Assembly: GCA_035512575.1 (NCBI GenBank)
Contig: DATKDT010000153.1
Span: 1 to 38,352 of the forward strand
Direction of reading: 5' to 3'
Length of the DNA stretch: 38,352 nucleotides
From: JALYRV01 sp035512575
GTDB taxonomy: Bacteria > Acidobacteriota > Vicinamibacteria > Vicinamibacterales > SCN-69-37
The translations under genes and the position numbers were made by a program. Shown piece after piece: positions 9,507 to 17,900 of this stretch. Each line of letters begins with the position of its first letter. Positions within the stretch are counted from its first letter, which is position 1. The notes below the pieces were generated by a model. That model saw only the letters and a list, made by a program, of their open reading frames with translations. It ran no database searches and was not told where the DNA came from.

Positions 9507-10438
9507 GCGCGCAGACTAGACAGCGCCGCGCGCGCGGCTTCCTGCTCCGCCGCCTTCTTCGAGCGCCCTTCCCCGCGCGCGAGGATGTCGCCGCGGACTT
9601 TCACATCCACGATGAACACGCGCCGGTGCGCGGGGCCGTCCTCGGCGGCCAGCACGTATTCCGGCAGGCCGCGGCCCTCGGACTGCAGCACTTCCTGCAG
9701 CTCGGACTTCCAGTCCTCGGTGAACGCGGCCTCGCTGCCCGTGCTGCGCGCCTCGCCGATGAGCGGCGCGAACTGCCGCGCGATGAAGGCGCGCGCCGGC
9801 TCGATGCCGCCGTCGAGGTACACGGCGGCAATCAGCGCTTCGTAGCAGTCGGCGAGGAGCGCCTGCTTGCGCCGGCCGCCCGTCTTTTCCTCGCCGCGGC
9901 CCAGCAGGATGAACCGGCCGAGATCGAGCGACTCGGCGAGGCGGCCGAGCGAGAGCGTGGACACGATCGACGCCTTGATCTTCGACTTGTGCCCCTCGTC
10001 ATGATGCGGGAACTCGCGGAACAGCAGGTCGGCGATCACGAACCCGAGCACGGCGTCACCGAGAAACTCCATCGACTCGTTGTCGAAGACCCCGCCCGAG
10101 GCATCCTCGTGCGCCCTGGACCGGTGCGTCAGCGCATGCTCGAGCAGGCCGAGATCCCTGAAGCGGTAGCCGATGACCGACTCGAGCGGGCCGAGCGTGT
10201 CGCGCAGCCGCCCGGCGCCGGCGCCGACGGCGTCGCGGTGCGACTCGATCAGCTCGCGCGCGGCGTTCGCGCGGTCGTCCTCCACCGAGATGCGCAGCTG
10301 CCACTGTCCCGACAGACGCAGCGGGAACACCGACTGCGAGATGTCCGAGGTGATGATCGCGGGAATGCCGTGGGCGTCGAGCAGGCCGCGCACGACGTCG
10401 GCTTCCACGTGCGAGTGGGTCGTGAACACGGCCGTCAC
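9503..10438 (-). CDS. rnc: Ribonuclease III with an N-terminal DUF2007-like domain
   Basis: 311 aa against ~220-250 for ordinary RNase III. Residues ~1-66 (AVFTTHSHVEADVVRGLLDA, then GIPAIITSD and LRISVEDDRANAARELI) match the DUF2007 'putative signal-transducing' pattern. RNase III begins near residue 83. The signature NESMEFLGDAVLG supplies the metal-binding E121, E124 and D128, and ADCYEALIAAVYLDGG the downstream Asp/Glu pair. A dsRNA-binding domain follows (DWKSELQEVLQ to the C-terminus). It should process rRNA and other double-stranded RNA. The GTG start at 10438 overlaps the stop of the SpoIIE-phosphatase gene as GTGA, which supports the long form with the extra domain. There is no Met between residue 1 and the catalytic signature (M123). 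Confidence 0.93.
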   Translation of the reverse strand: MTAVFTTHSHVEADVVRGLLDAHGIPAIITSDISQSVFPLRLSGQWQLRISVEDDRANAARELIESHRDAVGAGAGRLRDTLGPLESVIGYRFRDLGLLEHALTHRSRAHEDASGGVFDNESMEFLGDAVLGFVIADLLFREFPHHDEGHKSKIKASIVSTLSLGRLAESLDLGRFILLGRGEEKTGGRRKQALLADCYEALIAAVYLDGGIEPARAFIARQFAPLIGEARSTGSEAAFTEDWKSELQEVLQSEGRGLPEYVLAAEDGPAHRRVFIVDVKVRGDILARGEGRSKKAAEQEAARAALSSLRA

Positions 10439-12693
10439 GGCTCGACGATGCCCTCGGTGTGGACGGCCGGCAGCCGCGCGGCCGGCTCCTCGATCTTGAG
10501 CAGGATCATCGTGAGGTCGTCGTGCTGATCCTCGGCGGCGGCGAACGCCTCCACGTCGCGGACGATCCGCTCGCGCAGCTCGCCGACCTCGAGGTGGCCG
10601 TGCTCCTCGATGAGGTGCGCGATGCGCGCGTCGCCGAACAGGTCGCCGGCGGCGTTCATCGTCTCGCTGATGCCGTCGGTGTAGAGCGCCATGACGTCGC
10701 CCGTCCTGAGCGCGATGGTGTGCTCGACGAGATGATGCGGAAACAGCCGCTCGATGTTCGGCACGCGCAGGCCGAGCACCATGCCGTCGGGCACGAGCGC
10801 CTGCGCGCGGCGCGGGACGTTACCCGCGGAGCCCGAGGGCTCCGCGTGGGCCGCGGGCGCCGCGTGGGGCGCCGGCAGATAGATGAACGGCGTATGGCCC
10901 GCGCGGGCGAACACGAGCGTGCGCGCCTCGAGATCCACCACCGCGTAGGTCATCGTGATGAAGCTGCGCGTGTCGAGATGGTCCGAAATGATGCGGTTCG
11001 CCTCGATGAGCAGCTGCCGGGGCGACTGATAGATCGTGCTGAGCGACAGCAGCAGGCCCTTCAGCTCCGCCATGTAGAGCGCGGCCGACGTCCCCTTGCC
11101 CGACACGTCGGCGATCAGCAGGCTGAACCGGTGTTCGCCCAGGCGGAAGTAGTCGTAGTAGTCGCCGCCGACTTCACGCGCGGGCACGCACAGCGCCGTC
11201 ATGCTGACGCCCGGCATGTCGAGCGGCCCTGACGGCAGCAGCGACATCTGGATCTCGCGCGCGATGCGCAGCTCCTCCTCGAGCCGGCGCTTCTCGGCCG
11301 CCTGTTCCAGCAGGTGCTCGATGCTCGTCGACATCTGGTTGAACGAGTCGGACAGCTGCCCGAGCTGATCGCGCGACTGCACCTGGATGCGGTGCGTGAA
11401 GTCGCCCTGCCGCACGCGCTCGGTGCCGGCGTAGATCTCGTGCACGGCGGTCGTGATCGATCGCGCGAGCGCGAGGCCCATGACGAGCGCGGCCATCTCG
11501 ATGATGAAGAAGAGAATGGCGAGCGTGACCAGCAGCACCAGCATCAGCTGGCCGAACTCCAGGCTGCCCACGCGCAGCGATTGTCCCTTGGAGACTTCCT
11601 TGTAGAGATCGCCGAGCCGCACCTTGAGGCCGACCGACACCTGGTGCTCTGTCGGGCCGGTCAGCCAGTCGTGGTAGTCGAAGAAGGCGACGCTGCGGTC
11701 GTACCGGAACGGCATCGCCGGCAGCTCCTCGCCCACCGGCCCGGCTTCCGCGTCCGCCTTGCACGGCGGCGGAATGATCTCCCTCTCCTCCACCACGCTG
11801 ATGCTGACGCCCGTCGCCCTGATCGCGGTCGTCTCGCGCAGCCGATCGGCCATTTCCTGGCCGACGGGCAGGTCGACGATGGCGGCGAAGCCCGGGTTGG
11901 CGCCGCGGGGAAACCCGACGGCGCGCGCAATGAGCTTGTCGGCGCCGTCCTCCATGCGGCACGCGATGGTGAAGCCGGGCGTATCGCGGCGGCCGAGCGT
12001 CGGATCCTGAAACCGCGACAGCCAGCGCGGCAGCGGCGCCGGCGGCGGATCGAGATGCCGCCACGGCCCGGCCTGTCCGGCGGACACGCCGGAGCGGGCC
12101 GCGATCGGCACGATCGCAATCGACAGGCCCGGGTACTGATCGATCAGGTTGTCGACCTTGCTTTGCAGCACGGCGGCGGCGCGCGCCGGCTCGCGTTCGA
12201 CATCGTAGGCAGTCGACTGCGCGATCTGGCCCGCGCTCACCACGTAGCGCTCGTAGCCGGTCTTGAACAGGTACGACGCGACGTTGTTGAAGACGACCTG
12301 CCCGCCGAACAGGAAGAACACGATCAGCAGCAGCGCCGGCACGAAGCCGATGAACACGTACGAGACGATCAGCTTGCGCCGCACGGGCCACAGCAGCTGG
12401 CGCCGCGCCAGCACGAATGCCCGCAGCAGGAACACGGCGGCCGTCACGACGATGACGATGCCGGCCAGGGTGCCGAGAGCCGACAGCCAGACGGGCGCGC
12501 CGGCGGCGCGCTCGATGACGGCGATGATCAGCTTGAGCGCGGCGGCGGCCAGGAACACGCGGCCCATGCGCGTGCCGAGCAGCAGCTCGCGCGGCGAGCG
12601 CGCGGGTGCGGCAGACGGGGGCGACGGCATCGGCAGCGCTGGGGCGACGCGACCACGTCTCGGGCGGCGTCGCTGGTGTGCGCCTTCAGCCAT
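10435..12693 (-). CDS. Membrane-bound HAMP-SpoIIE (PP2C-type) serine phosphatase
   Basis: 752 aa. After a proline/arginine-rich N-terminal tail come hydrophobic segments near residues 47-62, 69-92 and 106-130, an extracytoplasmic sensor region (~130-380), a further TM (~385-415) and a HAMP linker with GDFTHRIQVQSRDQLGQL. The sequence REIQMSLLPSGPLDMPGV introduces a SpoIIE/RsbU phosphatase domain (GGDYYDYF, ADVSGKGTSAALYMA, YTDGISETMN, EDQHDDLTMILLKI), with the metal-binding Asp residues present. Such proteins usually dephosphorylate anti-sigma-factor antagonists in partner-switching pathways. No kinase or antagonist gene is adjacent, so the target is unknown. It is coupled to rnc through GTGA at 10435-10438 and is divergent from the cystathionine gamma-synthase gene with 37 bp between starts. 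Confidence 0.9.
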   Translation of the reverse strand: MAEGAHQRRRPRRGRVAPALPMPSPPSAAPARSPRELLLGTRMGRVFLAAAALKLIIAVIERAAGAPVWLSALGTLAGIVIVVTAAVFLLRAFVLARRQLLWPVRRKLIVSYVFIGFVPALLLIVFFLFGGQVVFNNVASYLFKTGYERYVVSAGQIAQSTAYDVEREPARAAAVLQSKVDNLIDQYPGLSIAIVPIAARSGVSAGQAGPWRHLDPPPAPLPRWLSRFQDPTLGRRDTPGFTIACRMEDGADKLIARAVGFPRGANPGFAAIVDLPVGQEMADRLRETTAIRATGVSISVVEEREIIPPPCKADAEAGPVGEELPAMPFRYDRSVAFFDYHDWLTGPTEHQVSVGLKVRLGDLYKEVSKGQSLRVGSLEFGQLMLVLLVTLAILFFIIEMAALVMGLALARSITTAVHEIYAGTERVRQGDFTHRIQVQSRDQLGQLSDSFNQMSTSIEHLLEQAAEKRRLEEELRIAREIQMSLLPSGPLDMPGVSMTALCVPAREVGGDYYDYFRLGEHRFSLLIADVSGKGTSAALYMAELKGLLLSLSTIYQSPRQLLIEANRIISDHLDTRSFITMTYAVVDLEARTLVFARAGHTPFIYLPAPHAAPAAHAEPSGSAGNVPRRAQALVPDGMVLGLRVPNIERLFPHHLVEHTIALRTGDVMALYTDGISETMNAAGDLFGDARIAHLIEEHGHLEVGELRERIVRDVEAFAAAEDQHDDLTMILLKIEEPAARLPAVHTEGIVEP

Positions 12694-12707
12694 GCGGGAA
12701 GATCACG

Positions 12708-12719
12708 GATGATATCATC
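12708..12719. promoter_or_regulatory. 12-bp perfect palindrome in a divergent intergenic region
   Basis: GATGATATCATC is a perfect palindrome in the 37-bp gap between the divergent phosphatase (start 12693) and cystathionine gamma-synthase (start 12731) genes. It could be an operator, or a symmetric -10 region read on both strands. No direct evidence for either. Confidence 0.3.
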
Positions 12720-12730
12720 GCACCGTCGCC

Positions 12731-13882
12731 ATGAAACTCACCGATCGCGCCCGTTTCGCCACTATCTGCATTCACGCCGGCCAGCAGCCCGACGAGGCCA
12801 CCGGCGCCATCATCACCCCCATCTACCAGACGTCGACGTACGTCCAGGAGGAGGTGGGCAGGCACAAGGGCTACGAGTACGGGCGCACGCAGAATCCAAC
12901 GCGCGCCGCGCTCGAGGCCAACATCGCGGCCATCGAGGGCGGCAAGGCGGCGTACGCCTTTGCTTCGGGCATGGCGGCCATCAACGCGATCACCACGATG
13001 CTGCAGGCGGGCGACCACGTGGTGGTGACCGACAACACCTATGGCGGCACGTTCCGGCTGTTCGACAAGGTGCTGACGAAATTTCAGCTGGCGTTCAGCT
13101 ACGTCGACACGTCGCGGCTGGAGGAGATCGAGCGGGCGATCACGCCGAAGACCCGCATGATCTTCGTCGAGACGCCGACCAACCCGGTGCTGCGCCTGAC
13201 CGACCTGGCGGGTGTGGCGGAGATTTCGCGGAAGCACAAGCTGACGCTCGTCGTCGACAACACCTTCGCGAGTCCCGTGCTGCAGCGGCCGATCGAGTTC
13301 GGCGCCGACCTGGTGGTGCACAGCACGACGAAATATCTGAACGGCCACAGCGACAGCGTGGGCGGCGTGGTGGTGGCGGTGCGCGACGAGCACATCGAGT
13401 GGCTGAAGTTCATTCAGAACGCGGCGGGCGGCATCCTGAGCCCGTTCGATTCGTGGCTGGTACTGCGCGGCACGAAGACGCTGGCGCTGCGCATGAAGCA
13501 GCACAACGAGAACGGGCAGCGCCTGGCCGACTATCTGGAGGCGCACCCGAAGGTGGCGCGGACGATCTATCCGGGTCTGACGAGCCATCCGCAGCACGAT
13601 CTGGCGCAACGGCAGATGCGCGGTTTCGGCGGGATGCTGACGTTCGAGCTCGAGTCGGAAGCCGCGGCGCGCGCGATGCTCGGGCGGGTGCGGCTGATGT
13701 CGCTGGCCGAAAGCCTCGGCGGCGTCGAAACGCTGATCTCGCACCCGGCGTCGATGACCCACGCCTCGGTCCCCGCCGAGCGCCGCGCCGCCATCGGCCT
13801 GACCGACGCGATGGTGCGCATCTCTGCCGGCGTCGAGGACGCCGAGGACCTCATCGAGGATCTCGAACAGGCGCTGGGCTAG
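12731..13882 (+). CDS. Cystathionine gamma-synthase / gamma-lyase family PLP enzyme
   Basis: 383 aa, the full length of the Cys/Met-metabolism PLP family. It is a cytosolic enzyme of transsulfuration: gamma-replacement of an activated homoserine with cysteine (MetB), or gamma-elimination of cystathionine (MetC/CTH type). The catalytic lysine is K201 in HSTTKYLNGHSD. PLP-phosphate and ring contacts are YEYGRTQNPTR, FASGMAAI, VVTDNTYGGT and the Asp of VVDNTFASP. The C-terminal SLGGVETLISHPASMTH segment is diagnostic of the family. The sequence does not decide between synthase and lyase, so no symbol is given. It is monocistronic: a divergent gene lies upstream and a 270-bp palindrome-rich gap downstream. 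Confidence 0.92.
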   Translation: MKLTDRARFATICIHAGQQPDEATGAIITPIYQTSTYVQEEVGRHKGYEYGRTQNPTRAALEANIAAIEGGKAAYAFASGMAAINAITTMLQAGDHVVVTDNTYGGTFRLFDKVLTKFQLAFSYVDTSRLEEIERAITPKTRMIFVETPTNPVLRLTDLAGVAEISRKHKLTLVVDNTFASPVLQRPIEFGADLVVHSTTKYLNGHSDSVGGVVVAVRDEHIEWLKFIQNAAGGILSPFDSWLVLRGTKTLALRMKQHNENGQRLADYLEAHPKVARTIYPGLTSHPQHDLAQRQMRGFGGMLTFELESEAAARAMLGRVRLMSLAESLGGVETLISHPASMTHASVPAERRAAIGLTDAMVRISAGVEDAEDLIEDLEQALG

Positions 13883-13910
13883 CAGCGCGCTCCAACGTCT
13901 GCTGGTGCTC

Positions 13911-14017
13911 GGGGCTTGGTCCGGTATTCCTCAGCGCCGCCGAGGCGAGTCGGGCCAAAGAGCGGTCCCTCCGACGTCTTTTTAACGGCGGCGCTGATGA
14001 ACACCGGACACCGCCCC
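13911..14017. repeat. Long imperfect palindrome, possible hairpin/REP-like element
   Basis: Left arm 13919-13942 and right arm 13986-14009 are inverted copies with 22 of 24 positions pairing. Pairing resumes outside after a 3-nt interruption (GGGGC at 13911-13915 with GCCCC at 14013-14017). The 43-nt loop has an inner GTCGG/CCGAC pairing and a short T-run. It begins 28 bp after the cystathionine gamma-synthase stop, in the convergent gap before cutA. It may act as a terminator, a structured RNA or a palindromic mobile repeat. Confidence 0.6.
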
Positions 14018-14035
14018 TGCGCGTCAGGCCGCGCT

Positions 14036-14132
14036 GAGCGCGAGTGGTGGGTCTGGCGCGGCGCCGTGCTTGTACATGCGAGCGGAGATCGCCCGAGCTC
14101 CGCGGCGCAGCGACAGACTCACCCGAGCGCCC
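14036..14132 (+). repeat. Palindromic repeat family 2, copy 1
   Basis: The segment 14066-14131 aligns with the minus strand of 30360-30424: the first 18 nt match at 17 positions, and later shared blocks include GATCGC, CCGAG, CCGCG, AGCGA and CCCGAGC. Flanking arms GGTGGGTCTG (14046-14055) and CAGACTCACC (14114-14123) pair with one G-T wobble. The element lies between convergent genes, 21 bp before the cutA stop. Confidence 0.6.
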
Positions 14133-14153
14133 TTTCGCGCGGCGCGGCTCGCC

Positions 14154-14501
14154 CTACGGCCTGTCGCCTTCCAGCAGCACGTTCAGCCGGATCCACTTCA
14201 GATAAGCTTCGTTGCCGTCGATGATCGGCAGGACGAGGAATTCGGGGATGTCGTAGGGGTGCAGGTCGCGAACGCGCTGCCAGAGCGACGGGACGGCGGC
14301 GCTCGTCGTCTTGATCAGCACCTGGCACTCTTCTTCGGACTGCATCTCCCCCTCCCACCGGTAGACCGACTGCATCGGCGGCAGGACGTTCACGCAGGCG
14401 GCCACGCCGGTCTCGACCAGGCCTCTGGCGAACGACTCCGCCTCGGTGTCGGCGGGGATGGTGACGAGCACGAGCACGCAGTCGGCGAGAACGTCGGCCA
14501 T
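14154..14501 (-). CDS. cutA: CutA-family divalent-cation tolerance protein
   Basis: 115 aa, a small trimeric ferredoxin-like-fold protein. The family has been linked to copper tolerance and to membrane anchoring of other proteins, but its biochemical role is uncertain. Visible hallmarks are VLVTIPADTEAESFARGLVE, AACVNVLPPMQSVYRWEGEM, ECQVLIKTT, and LHPYDIPEFLVLPI with the usual HPYxxPE motif near the C-terminus. The ATG at 14501 (MADVLADCVLVLVTIPAD) gives the family length; an ATG at 14570 would add 23 residues of no family likeness and run across a promoter-like sequence. It is divergent from the ftsB-like gene. Confidence 0.92.
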   Translation of the reverse strand: MADVLADCVLVLVTIPADTEAESFARGLVETGVAACVNVLPPMQSVYRWEGEMQSEEECQVLIKTTSAAVPSLWQRVRDLHPYDIPEFLVLPIIDGNEAYLKWIRLNVLLEGDRP

Positions 14502-14528
14502 GTTTTTCCAGTCGAGGTACGTTTCCTC

Positions 14529-14557
14529 TTGTACTGCCCGTGGAACTTTGGTACAAA
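14529..14557. promoter_or_regulatory. Symmetric promoter-like sequence between cutA and ftsB-like gene
   Basis: On plus, TTGTAC (14529-14534) and TACAAA (14552-14557) are spaced 17 bp like -35/-10 boxes. The sequence is nearly self-complementary (CTCTTGTAC against GTACAAAGAG), so the minus strand presents TTTGTA and a TACAAG -10-like box at similar spacing. The plus -10 lies 19 bp before the ftsB-like ATG and the minus -10 lies 26 bp before the cutA ATG. A single sequence could serve both genes. Confidence 0.35.
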
Positions 14558-14576
14558 GAGCCTGCTTCATTTCAGC

Positions 14577-14981
14577 ATGGCTGAGCCCCGGACACCAACA
14601 GTCGACTCGACCGCGCCCGACAGGGCCTCCGCCACCCGGGCGGCCCGGTCTCGCCGGAACGACGTGGTCGCGCCCCGGCAGCGGGCCGCGGCGAAGCGCA
14701 CGCGGGTGATGCAGCTGGCGCTGCTCGCCGTGGCCGCCGTCATCTCCATCGACGCGGTGGTCGGCGAAAAAGGCCTGCTCGAGACGTTCCGCGCCCGGCG
14801 CGGGCATGCCGAGCTGGCGCAGTCGATCAACCGGCTGCGGCACGACAACGCCCGCATGCGCGACTACATGCGGCGGCTGCGCGAAGACCCCGCGGCCATC
14901 GAGGAAGTCGCCCGGCGCAGGCACGGCCTGATCAAGCCCGGCGAAGTCCTCGTCATCGTCCGCGACGCCGAAAAGCGATAG
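14577..14981 (+). CDS. FtsB/DivIC-like septum formation protein
   Basis: 134 aa with the bitopic plan of FtsB/DivIC. A basic, proline-containing cytoplasmic N-tail (residues 1-42) is followed by one TM (~45-61, VMQLALLAVAAVISIDAVV). A short coiled coil (~72-112) includes INRLRHDNARMRDYMRRLREDP, and the closing motif RRRHGLIKPGEVLVIV is the family's C-terminal hallmark (compare GMxKPGExV). It would sit in the divisome bridging FtsL and FtsQ. It is followed after only 16 bp by the Oar-like receptor gene. No other division gene is in the window, so the assignment rests on architecture and motif. Confidence 0.8.
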   Translation: MAEPRTPTVDSTAPDRASATRAARSRRNDVVAPRQRAAAKRTRVMQLALLAVAAVISIDAVVGEKGLLETFRARRGHAELAQSINRLRHDNARMRDYMRRLREDPAAIEEVARRRHGLIKPGEVLVIVRDAEKR

Positions 14982-14997
14982 ATAATCGGATCGCGTC

Positions 14998-17900
14998 ATG
15001 CGATCCGTACTCGCCTCTCTGCTCTTCCTTCTTCTGTCGACCACGGCGGCCGCGCAGACCACCGCCACGCTCGTGGGCTATGCCGAGGACGCCACCGGCG
15101 GGCGCCTGCCCGGCGTCTCCATCATCGTCACCAGCGGCGCCACCGGCGCCGCGCGGCAGACCGTCACCGACGAGGAGGGCCGCTTCGCGCTGGCCGGCCT
15201 CCCTGCCGGCGAGTATGTCCTCCGCGCGGAGATCGCCGGATTCCGGCCGCTCGTCCGCAGCGGCGTCCGGCTGACCGTTGGCGAACATGCGTCGCTGGCC
15301 CTGACGCTTGCGGCGGGCGCGACCGAGGACGTGCAGGTGTCGGGCGGCGCCGGCCAGGTCAACACGCGCAGCTCCGAGCTCAGCTACCTCGTCGATCAGC
15401 GCACCATCGAGCGGATCCCCATCAACGGGCGCAACTTCACCGACCTGATGGCGCTGCAGCCGGGCGTGACGCCCTTTCCGCATCGCGACAACGGCTCGGT
15501 GGTCGCGCACGGCCTGGCGATGAGCGTCAACGGCGCCGACCCGCGCGCCAACGTGTACCTGCTCGACGGCACGCTGCTCAACGACTTCACGAACGGGCCG
15601 GCGGGCAGCGCCGCGGGCACCGCGCTCGGCATGGACACGGTGCGCGAGTTCCGCGTCGAGACCAACGCCTACAGCGCGGAATTCGGGCGGGCCGCCGGAG
15701 GCCAGATCAACGTCATCACGAAGTCGGGCACCAACGAGCTCGCGACCAGTCTCTTCGAGTTCCACCGCAACGACGCGCTGGACGCGCGCAACTACTTCGA
15801 CACGGACGGCAAGCCGCCGTTCACGCGCAACCAGTTCGGGGGCACGGCCGGAGGCCCCGTGGCCCGCGATCGGCTCTTCTACTTCGTGGGCTACGAGGCC
15901 CTGCGCGAAAACCTGGGCCGCACGATTGTCACGACCGTGCCCGACGACAACGCGCGGATGGGAATCCTGCCGTCCGGCACGGTGGCCGTGTCGCCGGCCG
16001 TGCAGCCGTACCTCGACGCGTTTCCGCGCGCGAACGGCGACAGCCTGGGCGGCGGGCTCGCGCGCTATACGTTCCCGTTCGATCAAACGCTGCGGCAGCA
16101 CTTTTTTCAGGCGCGTGCCGACGCGGCGCCGGCCGACGCCGTCCAGGCCTTCGTGCGCTACACGCTCGACGACGCCAACCAGCGGCTGCCGACCGACTAT
16201 CCGCAGTTCCCGCGCGCGTTCGTGTCGCGCAACCAGTTTCTGACCGCCGAGTTCCGCCAGGTGCTGACCGCCTCCACGCTGCACACGGCGCGCGGCGGCT
16301 ACAGCCGCACGCGCATCGGGCAGGCCGTCGAGGCCAACACGGCGCAGCCGCTGCCCGCGTTCGTGCCAGGTCGGCCGCTGGTCGGCGCCATCGACATCGG
16401 CGGCTTCCCGCGCTTCGGCACGCAGGTGTCGGCCAACGTGCGGCTCGGGCAGGACGTCTACAGCGCGCAGTACGATCTCGCGCACGCGCGCGGCCGCCAT
16501 CTGTTCAAGACCGGCGCGCTCGTCGAGCACTATCAGGATGACGAGTTCAATCCGACGTTCAGCCTCGGCATCTTCCGGTTTGCCAACCTCTCGGCGTTCC
16601 TCCGGAACCAGCCGGCACTGTTCATCGGTCTCACGCCCGAGGGGGATCTCAACCGCCGCTGGGACTGGACGCTGTACGGCGTCTACGCACAGGACGAGAT
16701 CCAGCTCACACGCAACGTGACGGTGAACGCCGGTCTGCGCTACGAGGGCACGACCATGCCGGTGGATCCGCGCGATATCGGGATGCCCGATCTGCTGGGG
16801 GCGCCGGTGCCGGGCCCGCTCTACGACAATCCTGGCGGCGCGCTCTCACCGCGCGCGGGGCTGGCCTGGAACGTCTTCGGATCGGGCCGCACGTCGGTGC
16901 GCGCCGGCTACGGCCTCTACTTCAACACCAGCAACCAGCAGAACCTGATCGTCACGGTCACCAACCCGCCCGCGACGCCGCGCGTCTTCATTCCGAGCCC
17001 CACGTTCCCGGTGCCGCCGTTCGAGCGCGGCACGGGCATCTCGGTGCGGCCCGTGCAGCAGGACATCCAGCTGCCGCGCCTGCACGCGTGGAACGCCAAC
17101 CTGCAGCAGGAGCTGTTCACCGACTGGGTCGTGACGCTCGGCTACGCCGGCTCGCGCGGCCGGCATCTCTGGCGCAATACCGACGCGAACGTCCCGTCGC
17201 CGCAAATCCTGGCCGACGGCACGCCGTTCTACCCCGCAGGCCTGTCGCGGCCAAACGGCGCCTTCTCCGCCATCGAGCTCAAGTCGAGCGACGGCGACTC
17301 CTGGTATCGCGCGCTCGTCGTCGACCTCCGGAAGCGGTGGAGCGCAGGGCTGCAGGTGCAGTCCTCGTACACCTGGTCGAAGTCGGAAGACACGACGCAG
17401 AACGCGACGTTCTTCAGCGACTCGACGACGGCGGGCGTGTCGGCCATGCCGGAATTCATCGAGGACTACAACAAGGGGCTCTCGGACTTTCATGCCGAGC
17501 ACAACTGGATTCTGAATTTCGTGTGGGACCTGCCGCGCACCGGGCAGGGCGGAGTCGTGGGCGCGCTGGCCGACGGATGGCGGCTCTCGGGACTGCTGCG
17601 CATGCGGAGCGGCAGCCCGCTCACCCCGATGCTGCAGACCAACCGCTCGCGGTCGTTGTGGTCGCCCTCACTTGGCCCGGGCACGGGGCCCGATCGTCCG
17701 AGCTATGCGCCCGGGCACGGGCCCGATGCGGCGGTGACCGGCGATCCGTCTCAGTGGTTCAATCCGGCCGCGTTCGTACTGCCGGCGGCCGGCACGTTCG
17801 GCAACGTGGGGCGCAACGAGTTGATTGGGCCGGATCTGCGGACGGTCGACGCGGCCGTCAGCCGCGGCTTCGCGGCGCCGGCGCTGGGCGCGCGCAGCCG

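Noticed and set aside
13954..13967. The 14-mer GCCAAAGAGCGGTC occurs here and at 28812-28825, both in intergenic DNA.
   Set aside because: In 38 kb of GC-rich DNA a few shared 14-mers are expected by chance, and the flanks do not align. Not claimed as a repeat family.
17675..17727. Two near-identical 19-20 nt direct repeats, rich in GGGCCC-like sequence, inside the TonB-receptor gene.
   Set aside because: They code for the Gly/Pro-rich loop usual near the C-terminal barrel strands of Oar-like proteins. Local duplication in a variable loop is sufficient explanation.
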